Positions 1 through 5,826 of a stretch of DNA of 6,585 nt are shown here, one piece after another. The stretch's first letter is position 1. Every line of letters starts with the position of its first letter. Made by a program: the position numbers and the translations under genes. This DNA comes from Hyphomicrobiales bacterium (GTDB taxonomy: Bacteria; Pseudomonadota; Alphaproteobacteria; Rhizobiales; Beijerinckiaceae), in NCBI GenBank assembly GCA_947374125.1, contig CANCAR010000151.1:1-6585 (forward strand). Reading direction: 5' to 3'. A model generated the notes under the pieces. It had not been told where the DNA came from, ran no database searches, and saw nothing but the letters and a program-made list of their open reading frames with translations.

Positions 1-785
1 GCGCGCTGGCCCAGAGTTTTCGGCACGCGGGCAAAGCTCGCGCGCACCAAGCGGTGGGTGCGGGCTTCTTCTTCCGCCGCAATCCGCGCCAAAATCGTCC
101 GCGCCGTTTTAAGCGTCGCCTCGTTCCAATTGGCCGCAAGGGAGGCCACAAGGTTTGCCTCGCTTTTTAGCATCGTGCCATCGTCCAACACTTTGAGCGC
201 GTTGGCGGCAAGCGTTGCGCCCGTCGTGGTGATATCGACGATCAATTCAGCAGCGCCCGACGCAGGCGCACCCTCAGTCGCTCCCAAACTCTCAACAATC
301 CGATAATCGGTCACGCCATGGTCGGAGAAATAGCGGCGGGTTAGATTAATATATTTGGTCGCGACCCGCATCTTGCGGCCATGCCGTAAACGGAACGCCG
401 AGGCGACGTCTTCCAAATCCGCCATGCTCCGCACATCAATCCAAGCTTGCGGAACAGCAACCACAACATTGGCATGGCCAAACCCCAAAGGCGTCAGCAT
501 GTCGAGCTTGGTGTCCGCATCCGCAATCGACTCGCGGATCAGATCCTCGCCCGTAATACCAAAATGCGCTCCGCCTTGCGCCAATTCGCGCGCAATCTCG
601 GACGCCGAGAGAAACAGAATTTCAACCCCCGGCAAGCCCGCAATCACACCCCGATAATCCCGCGCGCCGCGGGATTGGCTGAGCGGTAAACCGGCACGGG
701 CGAAAAACGAAAACGCATTTTCCTGCAATCGGCCCTTGGAAGGCACCGCAATGGTTAGGGGATCAGAAACAGCTGCGCCATTCAT
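1..785 (-). CDS. hisG: ATP phosphoribosyltransferase catalytic subunit HisG (3' end cut by window edge)
   Basis: HisG condenses ATP with PRPP to give phosphoribosyl-ATP, the first and committed step of histidine biosynthesis, in the cytoplasm. I translated the minus strand from the ATG at 785-783 and it stays open to position 1 (261 codons, no stop). The N-terminus carries the family's LTIAVPSKGRL strand and loop (residues 10-20), then FGITGEDLI near 97-105. Residues 171-192 fit the HisG PRPP-binding signature, with E171, G177, D184 and the core TTTGATL. The start overlaps the hisZ stop as ATGA, and a GAGGGAG-type ribosome binding site lies at 792-799 inside the end of hisZ, so translation is coupled. 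Short-form HisG proteins that work with HisZ are usually about 200-230 aa. This one runs past 261 with an Ala/Glu/Arg-rich helix (ILARIAAEEEARTHRLVRASF), which fits the roughly 320-aa alphaproteobacterial variant. Identity is secure; total length is unknown. Confidence 0.95.
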   Translation of the reverse strand, partial: MNGAAVSDPLTIAVPSKGRLQENAFSFFARAGLPLSQSRGARDYRGVIAGLPGVEILFLSASEIARELAQGGAHFGITGEDLIRESIADADTKLDMLTPLGFGHANVVVAVPQAWIDVRSMADLEDVASAFRLRHGRKMRVATKYINLTRRYFSDHGVTDYRIVESLGATEGAPASGAAELIVDITTTGATLAANALKVLDDGTMLKSEANLVASLAANWNEATLKTARTILARIAAEEEARTHRLVRASFARVPKTLGQR

Positions 786-1897
786 GGGGCATCTCCCTCT
801 AACCGGTCGATAAACACGGCGCAGCCAACGGCGGGCACTGGCGCGCTGGCACCCAGCGTTTGCAAGAGGCGGTCATAGCGCCCACCGCCCACCAAGGGCC
901 TGCCCGTCGCATCACCTTTGCGCCGGAATTCAAACACCGCGCCGGTGTAATAATCGAGATTGCGGCCAAACCGAGCCGAGAACGATACCGCTTTCAACGG
1001 CATACCACGAGCGGCGATAAAACCAGCACGCGTATCAAACGCATCAAGCGCTGTGTCCATATCAAGCCCAGCCTCATCGGCTAGGCCACGCAACGCGGTT
1101 GACGCTTTATCAGGATCACCCGCAATGGCGGCATAGCGCTCCAGCACCAAGAGCGCTTCACCCGGCAAAGCACCTTCAGTAGCGTTCGACGCCTGTACCA
1201 AAAACCGTTCGGCAATTTCGCCCGCGCTGCGCCCACCAACGGTTGAAATACCCGCAATCTGCAACAAATCTTCGACAAAGGCGCGGGCTGCACGGGGGTC
1301 TTGCCCCTCAAGCGCGTTCAAAAGCCCGGCATGCTTCATGGCCTCCGGCACGGTCTCAGCCAAAGCGAAAAGCGTTGGCGCATCCAGCGCGCCTTTCGCA
1401 AAGGCGCGTTTCAAACGCCGCTGCCAAACCGGTTGCAAGCCGAGCGCTGCCAGCAACGCGTTGAAGAGCCCCATATCGCCAAGCCTAATGTCCAGCTCGG
1501 TTTCCCCCGCTGCCGCCACAGCCTCATACGCACGGACAAGTATTTCCGCGTCGGTGGCTTCCGTATCCGTTCGACCGAAGGACTCGATACCGGCTTGAAG
1601 AAACTCATCCGCCTCGCCCTGCCGCACCCGAAACACCGGGCCGGAATAGCTGAAATTCTTCTGGTGCCCCGCCTCAGCCGAAGCAAGATAGGCACGCGCA
1701 ACAGGAATGGTAAATTCCGGCCTCAGCGCCAATTCACGGCCCTCGCTATCACTGGTCACGAACAGGCGTTGCCGGATTTCCTCGCCCGAAAGGTCAAGAA
1801 AAATATCGGCCGGTTGCAAAAGCGGCGGCTCGACGCGGGCATAACCTGCGCTTTCAAAAGCCAACCGAATGATTTCAGCGTTCCGAGAAGGTGTCAC
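782..1897 (-). CDS. hisZ: ATP phosphoribosyltransferase regulatory subunit HisZ
   Basis: HisZ is a catalytically inactive paralogue of histidyl-tRNA synthetase that binds HisG and gives the complex its activity and histidine feedback control. The 371-aa protein has the class II synthetase core: a motif-2-like LALRPEFTIPVARAYL (residues 56-71), FSYSGPVFRVRQG further on, FGRNLDYYTGAVFEF (310-324, equivalent to the HisA motif of HisRS) and LVGGGRYDRL (335-344, motif 3). It ends soon after motif 3 and lacks the anticodon-binding domain, which separates it from a second HisS. The start is GTG at 1897-1895, with a weak GGAA at 1907-1910 as ribosome binding site; no in-frame ATG lies just upstream. 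The 3' end overlaps hisG by 4 nt. A terminator after the upstream peptidase gene implies a separate promoter. The best candidate I see is TTGTCG (complement 1951-1956) with TTAAAT (complement 1926-1931), but the 19-nt spacer makes it weak. Confidence 0.93.
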   Translation of the reverse strand: MTPSRNAEIIRLAFESAGYARVEPPLLQPADIFLDLSGEEIRQRLFVTSDSEGRELALRPEFTIPVARAYLASAEAGHQKNFSYSGPVFRVRQGEADEFLQAGIESFGRTDTEATDAEILVRAYEAVAAAGETELDIRLGDMGLFNALLAALGLQPVWQRRLKRAFAKGALDAPTLFALAETVPEAMKHAGLLNALEGQDPRAARAFVEDLLQIAGISTVGGRSAGEIAERFLVQASNATEGALPGEALLVLERYAAIAGDPDKASTALRGLADEAGLDMDTALDAFDTRAGFIAARGMPLKAVSFSARFGRNLDYYTGAVFEFRRKGDATGRPLVGGGRYDRLLQTLGASAPVPAVGCAVFIDRLEGDAP

Positions 1898-1954
1898 AAT
1901 AAAGAATTCCGATGATCGGGCAGCTATTTAACAGCCCAAATCGTTTCACGCGAC

Positions 1955-1983
1955 AAAAAACGCGCAAGATCAGCAATCTTCGC
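1955..1983 (-). terminator. Probable intrinsic terminator of the M23 peptidase gene
   Basis: On the minus strand, 9 nt after the peptidase stop codon, GCGAAGAT (complement 1976-1983) pairs with ATCTTGCGC (complement 1962-1970). This gives an 8-bp stem with one bulged G and a 5-nt loop (TGCTG). One G and then six T residues follow (complement 1955-1960). Stem plus T-tract is the usual rho-independent form, although the stem is only moderately GC-rich. It would separate hisS-peptidase transcripts from hisZG. Confidence 0.5.
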
Positions 1984-1992
1984 AAAACACCG

Positions 1993-3015
1993 TTAAAATT
2001 GAAGATAAAACCATTTTGACATCTTCGTCTGCTGGTTATTAACAATGGTGTAAAGCGCCGAGTAAACGCCGGGTTTCCAACCATCATTGGGGCGTTTGAC
2101 CCCTATATAAAGCATATTCTGCGCTTTCGGCCGGTCAATGGCAGGGAACTTGCGCGAAGAGAGGGACTCACCATCCGGCCCGAAAACGGCAAAGACCTGA
2201 CTATCGCCGGTTTCGATTCCCATAACACGCACATAGGCGACGAGAGCATCCGATTCCTTTTTTGGCTGGCGCGTGCTTAAACCACCTTGCTCAATATCCG
2301 ACATGATCAACGGGCCATCGACAAAGCCATAATTCAAAACAATGCGGTTTTGATATTCAAACTTTTGCCAGTTGCTATCAAACAAAATGGAGCCAGCCTT
2401 GTCAGAACAGGAGTCGGAGGCCAGATCGGGTGCCATGGGGTCAACGACCACGCCATTATGCCGAACGGTCAAATGAAGATGGGGAAACATCGTTGCCCCC
2501 GAAAGACCGATGAGGCCGACCGGTTCCCCGCGCTTTACCTTTGCATTAGGCTTGGCGATGATAGAGCCCTTGGCCATATGGCAATATTGCGTCTCCCAGC
2601 CATCGCCATGGTCAATAACGACGCCATTTCCGCACTCCGCCCCGGCCGAGTTAGCTTTCGTTGCTGATGTCATCAGTTCATCGGGTACCCCATCGCGAAC
2701 GCGCAATACCGTACCGCTGGCAGCCGCCAAAACGGCAATCCCCTTTCGCTGGAAGTCCATGGAAGGAAGCCGAAAATCCGTCCCATCATGGCCATCATAG
2801 GTCATCGCGCCGCAATGGAAATCTTTATAGCCGGCACCTGGATCATGGTCGACATAGTTCTGCACAAAGCAGTTGACGCCTAACGTGCATTCCAAAGGAA
2901 AGGTCAGAACAATAGGTCCGCCCGCCAAAGCGCGATCGGTTAGATTTCCCCCTATCGTGGCGGTTAGCCCTATCAGCACAACAAGCCTCAGGACTGTCTT
3001 TGCAATCCGTTCCAT
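1993..3015 (-). CDS. Secreted M23-family (LytM/lysostaphin-type) metallopeptidase
   Basis: M23 peptidases are zinc endopeptidases that usually cleave peptide crosslinks of peptidoglycan in the periplasm. I place the start at the ATG at 3015-3013, giving 340 aa, because a clear signal peptide follows at once: MERIAK, a hydrophobic stretch (TVLRLVVLIGLTATIGG, residues 7-23) and a likely RALA|GG cleavage after residue 31. A longer TTG start at 3054 would bury that signal. The M23 core follows: GHDGTDFR supplies zinc ligands H76 and D80, TQYCHM supplies H146, and PHLHL supplies H179 and H181. Thus all expected metal and catalytic residues are present, so it is probably active. Six cysteines (43, 49, 68, 128, 145, 203) suggest disulfides. 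Residues from about 215 to the end look like a beta-rich C-terminal domain of unknown role. It lies 69 nt downstream of hisS on the same strand, an odd place for a cell-wall enzyme. No convincing ribosome binding site is visible. Confidence 0.9.
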   Translation of the reverse strand: MERIAKTVLRLVVLIGLTATIGGNLTDRALAGGPIVLTFPLECTLGVNCFVQNYVDHDPGAGYKDFHCGAMTYDGHDGTDFRLPSMDFQRKGIAVLAAASGTVLRVRDGVPDELMTSATKANSAGAECGNGVVIDHGDGWETQYCHMAKGSIIAKPNAKVKRGEPVGLIGLSGATMFPHLHLTVRHNGVVVDPMAPDLASDSCSDKAGSILFDSNWQKFEYQNRIVLNYGFVDGPLIMSDIEQGGLSTRQPKKESDALVAYVRVMGIETGDSQVFAVFGPDGESLSSRKFPAIDRPKAQNMLYIGVKRPNDGWKPGVYSALYTIVNNQQTKMSKWFYLQF

Positions 3016-3084
3016 GACGGCATGATAACAAAGATTTTCGCTCGGACGTAGCAAAAATATGACGTTAGGTTAATCTAGGTTGAT

Positions 3085-4596
3085 TTATCCCAGATGCCGC
3101 GCCAATACCTTCCGCACCGCGTCAATCATAACGCCTTCGGAAACAGCAAATTGCGCCTCGGCCTGTTGTTTCAGATAGGCCTCACGATCAGGGGCTGACG
3201 AGAGCGTCGCACCAAGCACCAAATCCTTAATCAACACCTGACCCTTTTCGCGCTCATCTGAGCCTTGAATAACCACACAGACTGAGCCGCGCTTGTCGGC
3301 ATATTTCATCTGCGCCTTCATGCCCGAGCCGCCGAGATAGAGTTCCGCCTTGATACCCGCTTGGCGCAGCGTCGAAACCAGCTTTTGGTAATGCGCGATC
3401 TGGTCCTTATCCATCACAAGCACGACCACGGGACCTTGTGCCTCCGCTTGCCCGCCAAGCTTACCCAGTACCGAAAGCGCCGAGAGCAGGCGCGACACAC
3501 CCACCGAAAATCCGGTCGCAGGCACAGGCTCGCCACGAAACCGCGCAACCAAGCCATCATAGCGCCCACCGCCCGCCACCGAGCCAAAGCGCACAGGTCT
3601 GCCGTCATCGCCCTTCACTTCAAAGGTGAGTTCGGCCTCGAAAACGGGGCCAGTGTAATATTCAAGACCGCGCACCACGGATGGGTCGATCACCACGCGG
3701 CCATCCTCATATCCGCCGGCATCAACGAGCGATGCAATTTCTGCCAATTCGGCAACGCCCTCGGCGCCAATCACAGAACCCGAAACAACAACCGCCAAAT
3801 TCGCCATTGTCTCCGACGCCGTTTCGGCCTTCGCAGATGTAAATGCCAAAATCGTCTCAATGGCGTTGGCCTCTAGCCCCGCACCCTTGGTAAAATCCCC
3901 GCTCTCGTCCTTCCGGCCAGCACCTAAAAGGGCCGCGACACCCTCAGGCCCTAAGCGATCCAGCTTATCAATCGCCCTCAACACAATCAGCCGCCGCGCC
4001 GCGTTCTCCTCGCCTGCCAAGCCAATCGCTTCCATCACGCCGTCGAGCACTTTGCGGTTATTCACCTTGATCACATAATCGCCGCGCTTGATGCCCACCG
4101 CTTCCAGCGTATCGGCCATTAACATGCACATCTCGGCATCGGCTGACACACCCGGCGCGCCCACCGTATCCGCGTCAAACTGCATGAATTGCCTAAAGCG
4201 CCCCGGGCCGGGCTTTTCATTCCGGAACACATAGCCGTTGCGATAAGACCGATAAGGCTTCGGCAGCGCATCAAAATGCTCGGCGACATAACGCGCCAAA
4301 GGTGCGGTTAAATCATAGCGCAGCGAAAGCCATTGGTCGTCATCGTCCTGGAACGAAAACACACCTTCGTTCGGGCGATCCAGATCGGGCAAAAACTTGC
4401 CCAAAGTCTCAGTATATTCAATAAACGGCGTCTCAACGGCCTCAAATCCATAAAGCTCAAACGTTGTACGGATTTTTTCCAGCATCCCCCGCATCGCGGC
4501 GAGTTCGGCGGGGCCGCGATCCCCAAAGCCACGCGGCAAGCGCGCTTCCACCTTGCGGGGGGCCGTTTCTTTGGGTGCATCTGTGGGCGACGTCAT
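3085..4596 (-). CDS. hisS: Histidyl-tRNA synthetase (alphaproteobacterial type)
   Basis: HisRS attaches histidine to tRNA-His in the cytoplasm. The 503-aa protein has all landmarks of the class II enzyme: a motif 1 region near ETPFIEYTETL (55-65), SLRYDLTAPLARY (91-103), motif 2 from about 122 to 146 (YVFRNEKPGPGRFRQF then MQFDADTVG), the histidine-specific RGLEYYTGPVFE (309-320) and motif 3 AGGGRYDGL (341-349). A C-terminal anticodon-binding domain follows (about 390-503, beginning near PVVVLVMDK). The start is the ATG at 4596-4594, with AAGG at complement 4605-4608, 8 nt upstream. The protein is longer than the roughly 420-aa Escherichia coli enzyme. The motif 2 loop reads EKPGPGRF rather than the ERPQKGRY type of E. 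coli. This fits the divergent alphaproteobacterial HisRS, known to pair with a tRNA-His lacking the extra G at position -1. It heads a minus-strand run of peptidase, hisZ and hisG. No confident promoter is visible upstream. Confidence 0.97.
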   Translation of the reverse strand: MTSPTDAPKETAPRKVEARLPRGFGDRGPAELAAMRGMLEKIRTTFELYGFEAVETPFIEYTETLGKFLPDLDRPNEGVFSFQDDDDQWLSLRYDLTAPLARYVAEHFDALPKPYRSYRNGYVFRNEKPGPGRFRQFMQFDADTVGAPGVSADAEMCMLMADTLEAVGIKRGDYVIKVNNRKVLDGVMEAIGLAGEENAARRLIVLRAIDKLDRLGPEGVAALLGAGRKDESGDFTKGAGLEANAIETILAFTSAKAETASETMANLAVVVSGSVIGAEGVAELAEIASLVDAGGYEDGRVVIDPSVVRGLEYYTGPVFEAELTFEVKGDDGRPVRFGSVAGGGRYDGLVARFRGEPVPATGFSVGVSRLLSALSVLGKLGGQAEAQGPVVVLVMDKDQIAHYQKLVSTLRQAGIKAELYLGGSGMKAQMKYADKRGSVCVVIQGSDEREKGQVLIKDLVLGATLSSAPDREAYLKQQAEAQFAVSEGVMIDAVRKVLARHLG

Positions 4597-4700
4597 TGGA
4601 TGGGCCTTACGAAATGAGAAAAGCAGAACTGCCTCGCGTCCTACCGCAGGGCGTTCAAAGCAGCAAGGGTAGCGACCTCCGATCCGTCAATGCGATGGAC

Positions 4701-4720
4701 ACCTGTCTTTTATGACAGGT
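4701..4720. repeat. Inverted repeat ACCTGTC-N6-GACAGGT between hisS and the small plus-strand ORF
   Basis: A perfect 7-bp inverted repeat (4701-4707 and 4714-4720) is separated by TTTTAT. It lies 104 nt before the hisS start and 74 nt before the 4795 ORF. No T-tract follows on either strand, so it is not a good terminator. It could be an operator, or a hairpin in the hisS leader if transcription starts upstream of it. The arms are seen directly; the role is inferred. Confidence 0.5.
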
Positions 4721-4726
4721 CCGGAT

Positions 4727-4753
4727 TTCACAGAAATATCTTAATGCTAGGAT
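4727..4753 (+). promoter_or_regulatory. Candidate sigma-70 promoter for the small ORF at 4795
   Basis: TTCACA at 4727-4732 matches five of six bases of the -35 consensus. TAGGAT at 4748-4753 matches four of six of the -10 consensus, with a short 15-nt spacer. It is placed suitably upstream of the strong ribosome binding site at 4780-4786. The spacing is below optimal and alphaproteobacterial promoters are degenerate, so this is only a suggestion. Confidence 0.25.
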
Positions 4754-4758
4754 GAAAA

Positions 4759-4773
4759 AGCTTTTGAAAAGCT
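4759..4773. repeat. 15-bp palindrome AGCTTTTGAAAAGCT upstream of the small ORF
   Basis: AGCTTTT (4759-4765) and AAAAGCT (4767-4773) are exact inverted copies around a single central G. It sits just downstream of the candidate promoter and just before the ribosome binding site of the 4795 ORF. That is where a repressor dimer would block transcription. The single-base centre favours a protein-binding dyad over a stable RNA hairpin. Function is inferred. Confidence 0.45.
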
Positions 4774-4794
4774 AAAAAAGGGGAGGCATTTGTC

Positions 4795-5025
4795 ATGCTA
4801 CGTGTGCTCCGTCGGATTGTGCAATCCGTACCAGACCGCGGTGACTTAAACTCCCTTCCGCCAGAAGTCAGAATCGTCTTCGGTGCCGCCATCGCCATCG
4901 CGCAGGCTAAATCCAAGTCGGTTCAACCTAGCCCACACCGCTATCTCAGAAAACTTCGATTGGTGGAACGTGAATGTCGGGAAGAAAGCCTAAACCAGCG
5001 ACCCACCCTAACTCACAGCGAATAG
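4795..5025 (+). CDS. Small protein, possible truncated HigB/Gp49-like toxin remnant
   Basis: This 76-aa ORF begins at an ATG preceded by GGGGAGG (4780-4786) with an 8-nt spacer, one of the best ribosome binding sites in the window, so translation is plausible. I do not recognise it firmly. Residues about 16-36 (RGDLNSLPPEVRIVFGAAIAI) resemble by eye the D-(I/L)-x-x-LP-x-EVR-x-x-FG-x-A-(I/L) segment near the N-terminus of HigB/Gp49-family toxins (PF05973). The rest of that family, including the E-x-R strand and the FxKK region, is absent, and the other forward frames do not restore it. The tail is Arg/Lys-rich with no clear fold, and typical family members are about 100-120 aa. No HTH antitoxin partner follows; the next gene is the Phd-type antitoxin at 5094. 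It could be a toxin remnant, an unrelated small protein or a chance ORF. Confidence 0.4.
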   Translation: MLRVLRRIVQSVPDRGDLNSLPPEVRIVFGAAIAIAQAKSKSVQPSPHRYLRKLRLVERECREESLNQRPTLTHSE

Positions 5026-5049
5026 GCCAATTCCTTGCCCAGCCCTCCG

Positions 5050-5079
5050 GAATAGACTAGTCTATAGACCAGTCTATTC
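5050..5079. promoter_or_regulatory. Double palindromic operator upstream of the toxin-antitoxin operon
   Basis: Two 12-mers abut exactly: TAGACTAGTCTA (5053-5064), a perfect palindrome, and TAGACCAGTCTA (5065-5076), which differs at one base. With flanks the whole 30 bp is itself an inverted repeat around 5064/5065, with 14 of 15 positions paired. It ends 14 nt before the antitoxin ATG. The layout is that of an autoregulatory operator bound by the antitoxin or the toxin-antitoxin complex. A promoter with TTGCCC (5035-5040) as -35 and a -10 inside the palindrome is possible but weak. TAGAC/GTCTA dyads are also seen at TetR-family operators, so an outside regulator is an alternative. Confidence 0.75.
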
Positions 5080-5093
5080 GGACGGAGGTCAAT

Positions 5094-5351
5094 ATGACAA
5101 AAAACATCGAAATCGGCGCCTATGAGGCCAAAACCCACCTCCCCCGTCTGTTACGTGAGGTGGCCGAGGGCCAGAGCTTCACCATTACCTTGCGTGGCAA
5201 GCCCGTGGCGGAGTTGACGCCGACCCAACCGCGTCCCCGGCGCACGCATGACGAAGCGGTGCGTGCAATGATCGAGTTCACAAGACGCGAAGATCGCCCA
5301 TCTCTCACCGCAGAGCAAATCAAAGAAATGATTGAACACGGACGGCGCTGA
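5094..5351 (+). CDS. Phd/YefM-family antitoxin of a type II toxin-antitoxin pair
   Basis: The 85-aa protein begins IEIGAYEAKTHLPRLLREVAEGQSFTITLRGKPVAEL, the characteristic Phd/YefM N-terminal fold (about residues 5-41) that dimerises and binds the operator. Key matches are A-x-E-x-K, the LxxLL helix, the G-x-x-x-x-I strand and the RG-K-PVAxL strand. Residues from about 50 to 85 (THDEAVRAMIEFTRR, then LTAEQIKEMIEHGRR) form a charged, probably disordered-to-helical tail that should wrap and block the toxin. The ATG at 5094 has GGAGG at 5084-5088 with a 5-nt spacer. Its stop (TGA 5349-5351) shares one base with the toxin ATG, so the two are co-translated. The double palindrome at 5050-5079 is its likely own operator. 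The family assignment is confident; which cellular trigger degrades it is unknown. Confidence 0.92.
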   Translation: MTKNIEIGAYEAKTHLPRLLREVAEGQSFTITLRGKPVAELTPTQPRPRRTHDEAVRAMIEFTRREDRPSLTAEQIKEMIEHGRR

Positions 5352-5773
5352 TGACACTTGTTCTTGACGCCTCCGTTGCTACTCGCTGGCTCTCAAAAGA
5401 CGGTAGCGATAGCGATATTGCCTATGCAAACGCGATTCTCGAACGACTGACTTCGCCTTCCGAGCGGGCTTATGTTCCATGTCACTGGTCCCTTGAAATT
5501 GCGAATGTCGCCATACGCGGGGAACGCATGGGTTATATTGAAGGAAGTATGGTCGAACTCTTCTTGGAACTTCTCGAAGATATCAATTTTCAAACCGATC
5601 TTGAAGCCAGTACCCGGGCACTAACCGATCTCACAGACACAGCCCGGCTATATCGCCTAACCCCTTACGATGCTGCCTATCTCGAACTCGCTTTGCGCCT
5701 TTCCGCTCCCCTTGCCACACTCGATAAGGATTTACGGCGCGCAGCAGAATGGGCAGGCGTGCCTCTCGCTTAA
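5351..5773 (+). CDS. vapC: PIN-domain VapC-type toxin (predicted Mg-dependent ribonuclease)
   Basis: This 140-aa protein is a complete PIN domain, the fold of VapC toxins that cleave RNA (in studied cases tRNA or the rRNA sarcin-ricin loop) when not bound by antitoxin. The acidic metal-binding residues are all visible: D6 in LVLDAS, E49 in WSLEIANV, D107 in TPYDAAYLELA and D125 in LATLDKDLRRAA, so it is expected to be active. The length matches the VapC family (about 130-145 aa). It starts at an ATG overlapping the antitoxin stop by one base (TGATG), with no strong ribosome binding site of its own, which indicates translational coupling and keeps toxin below antitoxin. The stop at 5771-5773 runs straight into a strong terminator. 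The symbol vapC is given by family; the RNA target cannot be read from the sequence. Confidence 0.93.
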   Translation: MTLVLDASVATRWLSKDGSDSDIAYANAILERLTSPSERAYVPCHWSLEIANVAIRGERMGYIEGSMVELFLELLEDINFQTDLEASTRALTDLTDTARLYRLTPYDAAYLELALRLSAPLATLDKDLRRAAEWAGVPLA

Positions 5774-5800
5774 AAAAAGCCGGGTTTCCCCGGCCTTTTT
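5774..5800. terminator. Bidirectional intrinsic terminator between vapC and the aminotransferase gene
   Basis: GCCGGG (5779-5784) and CCCGGC (5789-5794) form a perfect 6-bp GC stem with a TTTC loop. An A-tract lies on the left (5774-5778) and a T-tract on the right (5796-5800), separated by one C. Read on the plus strand it ends vapC. Read on the minus strand it ends the aminotransferase gene, whose stop lies 26 nt away at 5827. Confidence 0.9.
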
Positions 5801-5826
5801 CAGCATTCAAATCGGCAAAAAGAGGG

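Noticed and set aside
1301..1915. 204-codon plus-strand ORF antisense to hisZ
   Set aside because: Lies wholly opposite a well-supported gene, rich in Arg/Lys/Pro as expected of a complementary-frame shadow, with no recognisable motif or ribosome binding site.
2287..2667. 126-codon plus-strand ORF antisense to the M23 peptidase
   Set aside because: Covers the complement of the zinc-ligand region; no independent support.
3066..3085. Tandem 10-mers TAGGTTAATC / TAGGTTGATT at the end of hisS
   Set aside because: Only two copies with 8 of 10 matches; no dyad or T-tract that would make it a terminator. Likely chance.
3361..3876. 171-codon plus-strand ORF antisense to hisS
   Set aside because: Opposite conserved HisRS domains; His/Arg-rich composition typical of a shadow frame.
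4728..4916. Minus-strand 62-codon ORF overlapping the small plus-strand ORF, and a tRNA-like GAGTTTAAGTC string within it
   Set aside because: No good ribosome binding site or family match. The string resembles a tRNA T-loop only superficially: flanking bases do not pair into a T-stem and no acceptor or anticodon arms can be built.
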